Assembly: GCA_015499995.1 (NCBI GenBank)
Contig: JADNRV010000089.1
Span: 62,001-126,000, forward strand
Reading direction: 5' to 3'
DNA: 64,000 bases
Source of the DNA: Flammula alnicola
Taxonomy: Eukaryota > Basidiomycota > Agaricomycetes > Agaricales > Strophariaceae
The position numbers and the translations under genes are program-made. The notes beneath the pieces were generated by a model, which was not told where the DNA came from, searched no databases, and saw only the letters and a program-made list of their open reading frames with translations. Positions 24,931-36,991 of the stretch are shown here, in pieces (position 1 is the stretch's first letter; each line of letters starts with the position of its first letter).

Positions 24931-27002
24931 TTACAACAGTGCACTGTACAGGACCACCTTTGGCTTAAGCAGGATTCGATCTGCTTCGACGTCAACGTCT
25001 TTGGCCCATTTAAGACCCAAACCCACGGTGCAAATCACTTGCTCGTCGGGAGGCAGGTCCCTGTTCGATCGTCTTTTGTCAGTCCGCGGGAATGCGTCGT
25101 CGTTCGCCATTTGCTCCGAGTCGAAAGTCATTCCGGGCTCAACAAGCGTACATTCCAAGTCCCCAGCTACACCGGCGGCTGTCGAGTTGTTGAGCCGCAT
25201 CGCCAACGTCGCGATTTCTGATAGCTTGGGCTTGAACCTTTCCACCAACTCCTCCGCCTCGCTCTGCTTCGACCATCCACAGACAACCAAGACTGCGTTA
25301 ATCTGCTCGGCCAGCAAGGCGACGAGCTTTCCGTTCATATTTGTGGGAGGGACGCAGTTCTTCCGAGCAGTCTTTCGCCATTGCAATGCCTTCTCCGCTC
25401 CATCTAGGTATAAATTCGGTCAGGTCGAGATAAAAACATAAAGCCCCAAAATCCCGCGGAAATATGCTCACCTGTCCCTCGAATTCTTTCGTACAAGGCA
25501 ACCAAAAAGTTGCCATACTCCCACTCAATGGGATACCACGAAGTGATGATGCGCATGCAGCAAGCGATCAGGCACCCTTGGAACGCTGTCTGGATGAAGA
25601 ACGTATTGTAGTCGTCGGCCGTGTACGACGCCTCGATCTCCAGGGACTTCACAAGCTCTGTGGCAAGCATCGACTTTAGATACTCCGCCAGCGCAAGGCG
25701 ACCGTCATCCTTGACGACGAACCTCTTAGCAATGCATTCCAGCTGATCCGTCATCGAGGCCGCGGTTTGGTAGATCTCCTCGTTCAGCATCTTGAGAGCC
25801 CGAACAGCGATGTCGAGGCGGGTGGCACTCGGCCCAGCTCCGGTACCTCTACCCAACCTGGCAGATAACGCGGAACTGGGACGGTTAAGACCCTTTCCAG
25901 CCTGGAACTCGCTGGCCTGCTGGCGGAGCTGGTCCACGAGCATTCGGTTCTGTCGTTCCATCGCATTGAGGGAATTTTGGAGGTCGACGAGCTGAGATAA
26001 CATATTCTCGTTGCTCATCTCGAGCGTCGCGATGTGGGTTTCTTTCTCCGCCACGCGGTCCTTGTCCTCTGCAACGTCCTCCTCGTATCGAATGAGGCGG
26101 GCCTCCAAATCGCGGTTCCTATCGGACACTTCACCCGCCTCATCCCGGCCGTCAGCCAAGGTCGCCTCCAGACGAGTTATCTGATCATCCTTGGCCTCCA
26201 CCTTCGCGTTCAACTCGTCTATCTCTTGCATGAGGCCTCCGACTCTTTCCTCGGTTTCGTGTCGTTCAGTTGCGATGATGCCTTTCATCCTCTGTACCTC
26301 CTCGGACGCCTCCTTCCTGCCACGCCCAGCGGCGTCCTGGATTTCTTCCTTTTCCTTCTCCAGCTCTTCGACCTCGGCTTCCATCCGCTTGATCCTGGCT
26401 TGGAGGCTTTCAATGACGTCAGACTTGATGTTGAGTTCGTCGTGCGCAATCTTCAAGTTGTTTTCTACGTCCAGAATATGTTCCTCCGCCCTTGCCCTTT
26501 CCTCCGACATGGCCCGCAACTCCTCTTCGTAGTCCTTCACGTCGTGGTGCACGTCCCTTTCAGTCATTGCATGAGCATCATCCACTGCCCTCGCCTCCGC
26601 GCTCTCTTCCTGTGGGTGGCTGCCGAGATCGAGCTGCGTCCACTCTATGTCAGGCGTTTTTGCTTCAGGCTGGAGGACGACGGTATAGCCATGCTCTTCG
26701 ACGAGCTCTTCTTTTCCTCCATCTTGTACCTCTGCGCTTTTCCGGACGTTTTCGGCGAGGGGCGTCGCGTAGGAGGACTCTTTGTCCGAAAGAATCTCTG
26801 GGATGGATTCCGGTTTTGGCGCCGCCGGATTCGTCGTTGGCCGTGCATCGACGACTGCAACGTTCGAGAGAGTCGGGGCAGCGAGATTCTTCGATGTGCC
26901 TTTGTCTGTGGCCAAAGAGGAAAGACTTGCCACGGATGGGACGCGTTTGTTGGCTCGCGCTCGACTTCTGCCGAGGAACTTGGATACTGAGAATAGAGAC
27001 AT
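24931..27002 (-). CDS. Coiled-coil family protein, copy C (longest coiled coil)
   Basis: Exons 27002-25472 and 25403-24931 join in frame (phase-1, 68-base intron) and give 667 residues. The start is the ATG at 27002 (MSLFSVSKFLGRSRARANK), with A at -3; the frame is open further upstream but without an ATG. Residues about 160-390 are an almost unbroken coiled coil (IKRMEAEVEELEKEKEEIQD, then DDQITRLEATLADGRDEAGE). The family domain begins near 400 with ALKMLNEEIYQTAASM and continues with LVALYERIRGT. After the splice DGAEKALQWRKTARKN corresponds to EEQAVSGRWRAI of copy A. The C-terminus is LLKPKVVLYSALL. It is more diverged than A and B and has lost the GAQ-x-FLTK motif, but gene structure and C-terminus show common descent. 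No catalytic motif is seen. Confidence 0.8.
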
Positions 27003-27760
27003 TCTCGTAATGGGTGGGTGGGTGTCAGAGTTGGATAGTGAAGACAAAGGTTCTCGGAGAAAGCTAATAAGCCTTGGTCACGCATACAAAGGCCCGTTCT
27101 CATATTTGCTTCAACGTGTTACGCCACGAGGTTCAGGGCTGAAAGGGTGCCAGCAAGGTCTATGTAGACAAAAGGTGTTTCAAGTCGCTGCATGATGTGA
27201 TCTCGTTTCATGTCGTTTGGCTGCGTATGCGCGATTTCATGTCTATTGCCACGACTGATAGGACTCCCGCTTCCAAGACTTTAAAACAGTGACCGAAGCT
27301 TATATCATTGTCGTCTAGCGTCATGATCTCGTGGTCCTCGAATCAATCACCACGACTCTTCTGGTAGGCCTTTCCTTGCTCTTGACGCGAATCCAATGCT
27401 CTTGACGTTGCTTGCTTCAAGAAAACTTTTCCTTGTATTGTGGATTCCAGGCTAATGGCCCCGGGTACAACCACGGTGATATGCACAGCGGGTAATTTAA
27501 ATAACTAAGTACGAAATATACATACCCGTAAATCCTTATAAGTTAGAATACTGGATTAGCGTAACATCTCCTATTAACTTGAAGCCGTTGATATTTGCTG
27601 CTTCGTTTCTCCATAATAAAAAAAGAGTTAAGACACAAATACGGTTCTAATCTGATCTTCGACGTGAAAGGCTGTCCAGGCTGTCAACGGCCCTTATTTT
27701 GGCGCCGTTCACGTATATAAATGGGCTCGTTATCAACCGTCTTTCCCAGCTACTCCATCT
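27003..27760. other. Divergent promoter region
   Basis: About 760 bases between coiled-coil copy C (minus) and the Hsp12A-like gene (plus), so it serves both promoters. A TATA box lies at 27714. Nothing else coding is supported. Confidence 0.5.
27714..27720 (+). promoter_or_regulatory. TATA box of the Hsp12A-like gene
   Basis: TATATAA followed by A, ending 40 bases before the ATG at 27761. Good match and spacing for a fungal TATA element. Confidence 0.5.
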
Positions 27761-30313
27761 ATGTCTTCCCGGTCAGCTTTTCGAGGTCCTCGCCGAAAGC
27801 TCGTGCTTGCTTTTGATGTCGGTACTACATACAGCGGCATTTCCTACAGGTATGCGACAGTCCACTTGCATGGGCGCTACTCTGACATTCTCTTCCCAGC
27901 GTTCTTGATCCTGGGCAAGTTCCTGAAATCAAAGGGATAACGAGGTCAGAATCGTTGTTTCTTCAATGATGAGGATATGAGTTCATGATCCATGTAGATT
28001 CCCGGCCCATGAACATATCAGCGGTGCATCGAAGATTCCAACTATCATCTATTACGATCGCAATGGAAAAGTTCAGGCGTGGGAGCGGAAGCCATGAAGG
28101 AAGGCATCTATGAGACAGCTGAGGATGAGCACTGGGTGAAGGCAGAATGGTGCGTACATAGCTGTCCTCGGAACGACTAACGCTGACAGTGTGCAAAGGT
28201 TCAAACTTCATCTACGGTCTAAGGTTGGCCCTGGAGCAGGAAGAGAGGTGACCAACGACATTCCGTCTTTGCCCCTCAACAAGACCGTTGTTGAGGTCTT
28301 TGCCGATTTCCTGGCATATCTCTTTGAATGTGCATCAAGCTATATCCAAGATACTCATGCTAATGGTGCCGACCTCTGGGCGTCCGTCAAGGGCCAGATC
28401 GATTTCGTGCTTTCCCATCCCAATGGTTGGGAAGGCACACAGCAAAGTGAGATGCGCAAGGCCGCTGTTCTTGCAGGTCTCATCCCCGATACCACCAACG
28501 GTCATGCTCGGCTTTCCTTCGTTACCGAAGGGGAGGCTAGTCTGCACTTCGCTATCCAAAACGGCCTGCCTGCTGGTGCAATGAAGGTACGGTCACCAGG
28601 AGGCTCTTGCGTGAATGTCCAGACTTACAGTGATTTCTACAGAAAGGAGACGGAGTTGTTATCGTTGACGCTGGTGGTGGCACAATCGATGTCAGTTCCT
28701 ACAATAGAAACACCAAGGCAGCAAAGGAAACCTTCGAAGAGGTGGCTGCCCCTCAATGTTTGTGCCTCCTTTTCATATATTTTCAAAACTGACGAGCACT
28801 TAGGCCACTTTCATGGTTCCGTGTTCGTTAGCATTCATGCCCGACTTTTCCTGGACAGTGCGTCATTCTCATGTAAATCGTCCCTCAATTTTCTGTTAAC
28901 CATTGTTCAGATTACCTCGCCGAGTCACCCTACGCCGATGATATCGATCATATCGTTCGATGCTTCGATAAAACAACCAAACTGAGGTTTAGGAATCCGG
29001 AAGAAGCGCAATACATTAAATTTGGGGGCACTAGAGACAACGACCCTAGTTACAGCATTCGATTTGGGCAACTCAAGCTATTGGGGTAGGTTTTTGTCGC
29101 ACCATCAATGCCTGTCATCTGAAGATTATGCAGGTCGGATGTAGCTTTATTTTTCGAGCCTTCCATCGATTGCATTATTAAGGCAGTGCAAGACCAGCGC
29201 AAGACAGCACACAAAGCAATTTCCGTGCGTTGTCTTTTCTTTCCTTACGCCTCTGTCCATCCTGAAACGATCCCAACGCCAGCATGTTGTCCTCGTTGGT
29301 GGCTTTGCGGCTAGCGACTATATGTTTAACAAGGTGCATGCTGCGCTGGCACATGCTGGGTTGAACATCCTTCGCCCTGAAAACCATGTGTCGGTGTCCT
29401 TTTTTCTAATTTTACCCCACCACCGCCACGTTCCTGACATGTATTTTTTTCTGCTACAGAAACAAGGCTGTGTCTGATGGCGCCATATCCTTCTACTTGG
29501 ACCACTTCGTACGAAGCCGGGTATCCAAGATCACATACGGAAATTTCTGCCACATTCCGTACGATCAGAATGCAGCAGATCATCGCGAGCGAATTTCGAA
29601 GACTTTTACGTCGGTATCTGGGAACAAGCGTATTAGTGACTCGTTTGATGTTATATTGCCAAAGGTGCGTTGTTTTCCTGTCTCCTTCGATTTGTGTTTT
29701 GCTCATCCATTTATCCATTTTATTTTTGCAGAACACTCAAGTTTCTGAGACGAAAGAGTTCAAGAAGTCGTACTTCAGAGAGTCCGAGTCGAAATCTGAG
29801 TTTAAAGGAGCGTCATTCTCAGTCTGGTGCTACAGAGGAGCTGTCGCCGATCCAAAGTGGAAAGATGTAGATAACAGTAAGCCTTCATTCTTCCTTGTAA
29901 TATGGGTGTTACGGGAAGTTCTAACTCTCGACAATTTGTATTTGCAGAGAACTACACAAAATTGTGTACCATCGAGATAGACCTGTCTCATCTACCCTTG
30001 ACACCTCGCAGCAAGCCAACGGGATCGGGCTCCTATTACCGCCTTGATTACGATATCGTCCTGCAATTTGGATTGACGGAACTTAAGGCGCAGGTAGCTT
30101 GGAAGGAGCATGTGAATAATTCAATGCGTTGTCGGAGAATATGAATTTGTTTCTAATCGATTTAATTTCCACCTGTTCACAGGGCGCCGAGAAGAGGCAA
30201 GGAAATATTTTCTTTGATCACAATATATTCCATGCTCATTGACGTGTTTCTCCTTTTTCAGGAGTGCAACGAAGATTGTGTACGATCCTGATACCACGAA
30301 CGACGATCCTTGA
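27761..30313 (+). CDS. Hsp12A-like (Hsp70 superfamily) ATPase, copy 1, with an apparent frameshift
   Basis: ATG 27761 gives a short N-terminus, then LVLAFDVGTTYSGISYS, the phosphate-1 loop of the actin/Hsp70 ATPase fold. VVIVDAGGGTIDVSSY is the phosphate-2 loop and HVVLVGGFAASDYMFN the adenosine motif. With VLSHPNGWEG and FVTEGEASLHFAIQ these identify the fungal HSPA12-like branch, which lacks the usual Hsp70 peptide-binding half. About a dozen exons can be placed, ending at TGA 30311-30313. Near 28076-28080 the frame slips by one base: after YYDRNGKVQA the reading shifts to GAEAMKEGIYETAEDE. The intact copy at 49.4-51.9 kb reads straight through the same place. So this copy carries a one-base deletion or a sequence error; all other exons are in frame. 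The penultimate intron appears to start with GC. Confidence 0.85.
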
Positions 30314-30604
30314 ACTGTCCATGCATTTGATGATTTGAAGGCTAGGTCGGCGTTTACATTTCCTCTTGTTCAAACATTTTGTTGTATAATCCGTGTCTTG
30401 TTCTTATCGCAGCTTGTGTAATATATCTGTTGTTTCTCTCCACCCTTCCAGTCACCGCTATCTAATCTTGATCTAATCTCATAGTCCAATTTGGGGTTAA
30501 CATGTCTTCCGGCTTATGTAATACAGGCCTCAGGCCTTCGCGAATCGCCAGCGCGCCACAGCCTCTCCTATCAACTCGCGACGTGATACCACCTAAATAT
30601 CACC

Positions 30605-31939
30605 ATGCCAGTAAACGAATTTTTAACCCAAAACGAACGTTCTCAGCAAGGGAGGTCGGAACCAAGGGATCCGAATTCCATCCACCGCGCTCCCACATTT
30701 TCCTTCTCCACAGTGACAGCAACCCTGCCACAGGAAAAATGGAAAAATGAATATCAAAAGGCCGACCAAGAACTGCAGCGAACACGCGATGAATTAAAGA
30801 GGGTTAAATCGGAAAGTAGTGTTTTCAAGAAAAACTGCCAGGAGCTTGAACGCGACAGACGGCGTCACGAAGAAAATGCTGCCGCCCTACGAAAAGAGCT
30901 CCTCGACGTTCAGCAAGGACACGAAGACCTCATAACCGTCAAAGACAGCTGGAGTCGCCTGATGGAAGAATTGCTCAGTGAAGCAGGACTTTCTCCCGTA
31001 CTCAACACAATCGACAACGTGCACCTACTTAACGAGGAGATCGACAAAGTCTCCACGCTTCTCTCGGAAAACCTTACCCATACATCTCACGAACTATTTC
31101 AAGAGGAAATCTCTCGTTCTTACGGAGGTTGCAAGATTATGATTGGAGAAGAACTTTCGAATCTACTTATCTCTCGATCCCAACCACAGCAAGGAAACAC
31201 TCTTGATGCACTCCTGACCAAAGCGGTCTCTCAGATCTTCATGATTTCTTTTTGTGCGTCAGAGATTAGGACATGCAGTGTCAGCGGTGCACATTTAGCA
31301 GGTATGTGAATTCGTAAAGCTTTATTCCTTTGTTCTTAGGCTGACACGCGGAAACTTTCCGATGAAGGGCGCGAATCTATGCCACTCACCGGCGGTGGCA
31401 GTGATCTTCACGAGACTCGACCCCTTCTTGAGCGCGATCGAAAATCAAAATTACTCCAGGAGTTGACCAACGTGTTCAAAGTCGCGTCTTGGGCCATTCC
31501 AGGCTCGACGAAACGTGCCGCGTTCGAGGAATCTCTAACGCCCTTATTCAAGGCATTGGATGATCTGAACGCCACTGGCAATATCCTTGACTCTGAAAAA
31601 ATCGTCCTTTCCGTCGCTTGTCCAAACCATTCCTTCATGCATGATTTCATGGAGAGCACATTTGCAGGCCGTCCAGCCCAGCCGGTCTCACGTAGCGCGC
31701 AAGAATTTGTCGCAGGGACAATCGCCTTCGGGCTGAAGAAGAAGAAAGACGACGAAGCTCAGGGCGGTGCTCCACGATTTAGGAACCTTCTTCCGGCCAA
31801 GGTTATCCTTTATTCAACTTTCCAGAACAAATTCAAGATTCCCTTGAGCCCGCCCGATGCCATTCTGAAGGTTCCCGATAATAGGACTGCTAGTCAAACT
31901 GAAGATGGTCATGATTCCGTGGCTGAAGAGGCGCTATAA
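30605..31939 (+). CDS. Coiled-coil family protein, copy D
   Basis: Exons 30605-31301 and 31368-31939 join in frame (phase-1, 66-base intron) and give 422 residues. The N-terminal 45 residues are polar. A coiled coil follows (KADQELQRTRDELKRVKSES, then NCQELERDRRRHEE). It closely resembles the coiled-coil start of copy A, including the motif NCQEL and the preceding KWKNEYQKA (KWKEEFQRA in A). The middle has VHLLNEEIDKVSTLLSENL. After the splice come FKVASWAIPGSTKRAAFEES and FVAGTIAFGLKKKKDDE, parallel to IAAWDIVSTEKREAYEQK and VVIGTTGIGLKKM in copy A. The C-terminus has LLPAKVILYST. Copies A and D are therefore the closest pair, although about 11 kb and two other family members lie between them. 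Function unknown. Confidence 0.8.
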
Positions 31940-32609
31940 GCCGAGACACGAGATGGAAGAGTCCTCTACTTGAGTTATTATCTTGTACTATCCTTGTCTA
32001 TGGCATCTCAGATTTTAGGCTTGCTGCAGGAAAGGTCGAGGTTCCTCGATGAAAAGCGTTGTTCGAGTTTTCTACCTCTGCTTTGCATGCGTCTTACTTT
32101 TCTGTCTCGCTATTTCTATCATGATAAACAAATGAAGATAATCTCCAGCATTTCCGCAGACTGCAACAGTACAGGATGAAACCAGTAATTTATTTAAGTG
32201 ACTCACCGCCAGTCGATCGTGCGCCAAGCAATATTTTAGTCTCAATCGCTTCAGCGTTATCAGGTGCATAGGATGGCGCACATGATGCATCATGGAAGAC
32301 CATGCGCTCGCCGCTGGGGGTATCCAACAAATACGATACTTATAGGGCCCCTTTCGCAGCAAACGTTCCAGATTCCACCTTCTCCTTGACTGCGCTCAAA
32401 GTGTATATGCAACGCCCAGTCATCCTTTACTTTGGCATCGGCCTCTTCTGCACCTATCTCTACTTCATCTTTTCGCCATTCAAACTCCTTACTGAATACC
32501 TTGACCGTTTCCACAACGGAATGACTCAGCCAGAATGGTCATCTATCTACTCCGGTTACCTCCAGCGTGCAACACCCTTTCCTGACCCACATTCCTATGT
32601 GCCCAGCGC
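31940..32609. other. Intergenic or unresolved
   Basis: 3' flank of coiled-coil copy D, then open frames on both strands around 32290-32610 that look weakly protein-like but could not be joined to a start. No firm gene call. Confidence 0.3.
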
Positions 32610-33247
32610 ATGAACCTCAAGCTCGCCGTCCTCAGGAATGCACCAGCCGAGCCAGACGGCTTCTCTCTCGCCATTTTCTCTGACCGTGTCGCTGTGGATA
32701 TGAAAGGAAACATTTATACGCTTACCGAACACGACTACGATGGGGTTCTGCAGCTGGCGCAAGCGATAACCAGTCTTCCGGATACTGGAGGTTTTAGAAA
32801 CCAATGGCGAGTTCTGCACCGTGCCACCTGTCGTCCGATCGATAGGATACTGTATTCACGTTCGACACTCTCCGACCATCCTGCTGCAAGCTACCAAGAC
32901 AATTCGTGGAGACCAGCGTCTATGGGTTCGACAAACATCACGTACTCCTCGAGGAACCTGTGAATGGTTACAGCGATCTGCCACCAGTTCTTTGGGAGCT
33001 CAACGGGCTAGCTTTAGAGGCAAGAGACGTTCCGGGACAGAAAGATGAGGATGTCCTTGGGAGAGTGAGAATGTCCTGGGAAACGTGTTCTAACATTGGT
33101 ATGTTCTTCTCCAAGTTGCAAATAACTTCTAATCAAACTATTTCAGCAATACAAATAGAATGGAACAAAGATGGAGATTTACGAAATTTACTCAACATGA
33201 ACAATTTTGTGGAACATCCAGGTTGTGTTAATCGCGTCCCTGTATGA
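32610..33247 (+). pseudogene. Uncharacterised, probably decayed gene
   Basis: A frame starting MNLKLAVLRNAPAEPDGFSL, then VDMKGNIYTLTEHDYDGVLQ, looks coding, and so does a later frame with VETSVYGFDKHHVLLEEPVN and LPPVLWELNGLALEARD. The two are in different frames and meet near 32850. No good intron lies between them, only a 38-base GT...AG stretch. A short intron near 33100 precedes the last exon. I do not recognise the family. Frame change without a proper intron suggests decay, but an unusual intron cannot be excluded. Confidence 0.35.
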
Positions 33248-33249
33248 AT

Positions 33250-34859
33250 CTTGTGCAACTGAGCCTGCTTGTCTTGACCTGGATTTATCCTTATGATCAC
33301 GAAGAGAGCAGCGAGGATGTCAACAGTGATGATAAATATTACAGAGCGATAAAAAGCAAATAAAAAGACAAGTGGAATTCGTCGACATTGGCACCATAGA
33401 CCGTGAGAAAAAGCAAGCCTTTATCTTATCAGATAAACACTGGCCTATACGAGCTCTCTTTCCACCGCGAACTTGCTCGCCGTCTGTTATTCCTCTTGAG
33501 TATTAAGCACTTGAGCTTTGTTCCGTTATCGATGGCCTCTTTCCGTGTAGAGACCGAATCTCCGATCTTAATATAGTTGGCATCGTTGCTTTTGATACCG
33601 AGCCAATCATCCTCGGCGCTCAGCGCTCAGCCAGTCCGCAGATGGATTTCTCTTCCGTTCTGCTTCCCTGAGAGATCTATCAGGCTACATGAGCGAGATT
33701 TGTACGACCTGAGCCGCCTTATATTTATTATAACGAAGATATAAGGTCCATCGAAGCTCTTTGTGCAACTCCTCTGATTTGACATTAAGCGCCCGTGTGG
33801 TTAGACCTATACATCGTATATTCGTGACGAGTCCGGAACACACCGTCGATCTAAAGACCTGTGAATATGACCTTGCCTTCCGTCGTTTATGATAACCCCT
33901 ATCTACTTTTGCGCGCTATTGATGTCAGATAGCAACCAACCGGACTTCGTGTAGACGCCCTCCAATCACCTCATGCCAGATCTGAATCTCAAGTGACTCA
34001 TCGACGTCCTTGATCCAAGTAAGATATACAGCCGAGATTCGATGGGCGAATCAAAGGATTCGATCATTGGAATGTGCCTTGTAGCGTTATTGACATTTGT
34101 GTACATGGATACCCCCCTCAAGAATGCGGGGAATGACCAGTGATCTCGAGATCCTGCCTGATCGTAAGATACTAGATGATCGACGAGATCAAGAGCGCAG
34201 TCAGGTCAGGAAGCATTGAATTGCATGTCAGAGAACTGTAACGCGTCTGGAATGGAAGTATTCCTGGTGTTTGATATACGCGTGGCGATTGGCTGTTGCT
34301 CTTGAGGACGGAGAGAGCGGGTACTTAGGAGTCACGTGTGGTCAGCCTCAAGCTTAACAATATCAAACCAATTAAATTCTCGGTAGCTGGAGGCCTTGCG
34401 AGATGTGTCAAGCTCTAGATGGATTCTTGGTACATGAAAGGAAGCAACGACAAGGAGTGCGAAATATACAGGGTTAAGATATATACAATGAATTGCGTGC
34501 ATAATAAATCAATAGGTGGCAGGGAGGAGAAAAATGTAAATGCTAGAATGTAGTGTACAATGACGAAATGCTACAAAAATATGATGACGAATGAATGGCC
34601 AATGATGAAATCTTTCAACAGGAACTGGTGATCTATGTTAAAAGAAAGTCACAAGAATGCGAATGCGATAATAAATGCTGAGGGTCTTAGAAGAAAGATA
34701 TATACGTATCTCTCTGGATGATGACTGACTTTCAAGAAGGGTTGCCCTGGAGCCGACGAATCTCGTCGTGGAAACTCAACTGGCGTTGGGGCTCGACTGG
34801 GAGATGAAGGTCGCTAGCTGCTCTATATTCGAGGCGATCCCAATCTCCGGAGTCGTGAG
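33250..34859. other. Intergenic, no gene seen
   Basis: About 1.6 kb with stops in all frames at short spacing and no recognisable element. It includes the 3' flank of the HMG-box gene, since TATAC-rich bases lie around 34430-34700. Confidence 0.45.
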
Positions 34860-36991
34860 CTAGGTGCGCGTGCTGAAGCTGGGCGGACTCGCACCCCAAC
34901 TGACCGAACCGTCGGGGTTGTACCAAGAGCGTGAAGGCGACGGTTCTTGAGCAGGCATGTTGTCCGGCCACGTTCTGAGGTCTGACGTGTTGTGTTTGTA
35001 ATCGCCAGCCCATCCTGTTAGGGTCGAGAACGAAGACGAGGTAAAGGTAGGAGGCGTAATGGCGATATAGGCGAGTAATAATAGCTGCTATTGGATAGTG
35101 GAGGAAGTGACAGTGTTTGTGGAGATGCCAAAGAGGTCGAATTATTGTTACAGTCATCCTTGTAGGGGTCCTCGAGAACGACGCAAGCCCTTGCCGGTTA
35201 TCCGAAGTCGACAGTCCGTCCATTCGACCTGCTGACTGCCATCTTGAGGAGGTGTGAATGACCCGTAATGCTAGGAACGTGGTTAGAACGAGCTGGTTCA
35301 TAAGAGAGAGATAAAAAACCTCGAGATAACCGCGATCGAATTGACTTCCTCCCTGAGGCGTATCGTATCCCATGTTATTTAGAGAAGACCAACGGGAGCG
35401 TTCTGCTCCCTCTCGGTCTCATAACCAAAATGAGATTCGGCCACGGGCGATTTTTGTGCCACCAGGAATCTGGACCTTGGATTTCCTCTAATCGCCTCTG
35501 GTTCTCTGCTTCCTGCCACGTGAGATGTTGTGGAGAATCAAAAGTCGCTGCCACGGAATCTGATGACATCGGAAGCGAGATCGTATCACGTCGCCCATGC
35601 GTGTGGGTCCTTGTAGGTGTATCCTGCAGTACAGGAGGCTTGAACGACCCCCAAGCCCCAGGACTGGGCTCCGCTGAACTCGGAGAAAATTCGTCGGTGG
35701 ACGAGTCTGATGGGTCCGATGAGAGAGGTTGCAGATGAGGAAGGCGGTTATTTGATGCGGGGGCAGACAGGGATCGCTTAAACATATGTGTTAGGGGGAC
35801 ATCTGAGAGGGCAGAGGCTGAATCGACGGCAATTTGATCGTGGTGACTTGTACTACTGTCAGAGCGCGGAGTTTATTGGAGGTTGATATGGGTGTCCGTG
35901 TGTTCTGTGTGTGAGTTGGGGTTCTGGCATCAGAAGACTCATCAGGTGCCTGGTTAGTGGAAGGCGAGGAGTGGTAGTCGACGCCACATCGGAATGCGAC
36001 CGGACATGAGATGGGAACGAGCTCAACCCTTGACCGCCTCGTCCTTTTGGTCTGGTGGTTTGGCAGGCGATCGAGGTATTCTGTGGTCTCCTTCCCATTG
36101 CTTCACGGCCACTTCGAGCTCTTCGCCTTTAATTCCCTCCGCAACAAACCCGGCGATTTTTGCGCATCGAGTCTCCTCCAGCGAAATCATGCGGCTCGCT
36201 TTCATCTTACCCTTCCCTTTGTCTTTTGCCTTCCCTTTCGAATCCGAGGCTACAGGCTCGTCGTCATTCCTGTCCTCTGCGGGTGACGTATCTTTGGCGT
36301 GGCTGCGGACACTCCGCCGCCGTGTGCCAGCGGTACCTCCATCCTTGACCTTGAGCTTGGCCATTGCGTTGGCACCGGGCCGGAATCGCCAGTCAGGATA
36401 ATTGGCTCGGTGTTCAGCCTGAGCGACGACGGCTTTGGCTTCCCATTTCTCTCGCTCTTCAGGCGGGAGCTGCTTCCAGCAAAGGCCTGCGAAATGTAGT
36501 TAGTGCGGCGACCAAGAAAAGAACAAAGGGACGTACCAATAATCTTAGATAATCTGCTGTGATTCCCCTCGACCTTTCCTGGGACGTTTTGTTCTTTGAT
36601 GAACGCGCATCGGAAAAGGATGAACGCGTTGGGGGGTCGCGGGATGTAGGATGGATCACGACGCTTCCCGTGTGCACGCGCCGGTGGTGTGGGCATCGAG
36701 AAAGTAGAGGGTGATTCGTCTGCGGTTGTTGGTGAAGTTGGTGGACTAGAAATGAGAGACGATGAAGGCTGTGGACTGATGTCTTGCGTGGCGGTGGGCG
36801 CCGAAGTTAATGAAAAGGAGAGAGGCGTCATTCCAGAGGAAAACGTGTACGTAGGACTGGGATTGTCACCGTCCACCAACGGAGGCATGTCTTGCAACGT
36901 GTTAGGCGCGTGAAGTAATCAGGGCAAGGCTGTGCTCACCGTCGTCCTCGAAGTCCTCACTGACCACGTCCCGGTCGTGATCTCGAGGCAT
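34860..36991 (-). CDS. HMG-box transcription factor
   Basis: Start ATG 36991 (MPRDHDRDVVSEDFEDDD). The first exon splices to ATG-containing sequence at about 36890 (MPPLVDGDNPSPTY). After a Ser/Thr/Pro-rich stretch comes an HMG box: YIPRPPNAFILFRCAFIKEQ, VEGNHSRLSKIIG, an intron, then LCWKQLPPEEREKWEAKA and HRANYPDWRFRPGANA. The RPPNAFILFR start and YPDWRFRP end place it with the MATA/SOX-type fungal boxes that bind DNA sequence-specifically and bend it. A basic Lys/Asp/Glu-rich region follows. The long Ser/Pro-rich C-terminal part ends in SRSWYNPDGSVSWGASPPSF and TAG at 34860-34862. Relatives in mushrooms act in mating and fruiting-body development; that role here is inferred. Splices between about 35,850 and 36,030 and between 35,000 and 35,380 are not resolved. 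Confidence 0.8.

Noticed and set aside
26034..26990. Plus-strand open frame of 318 codons
   Set aside because: Antisense to the coiled coil of copy C; Leu/Phe-rich composition is what Glu/Lys-rich coding gives on the other strand.
34860..36991. HMG-box gene as a mating-type locus gene
   Set aside because: In this fungal group mating type is set by homeodomain and pheromone-receptor genes, none of which is seen nearby; a general developmental regulator is more likely.
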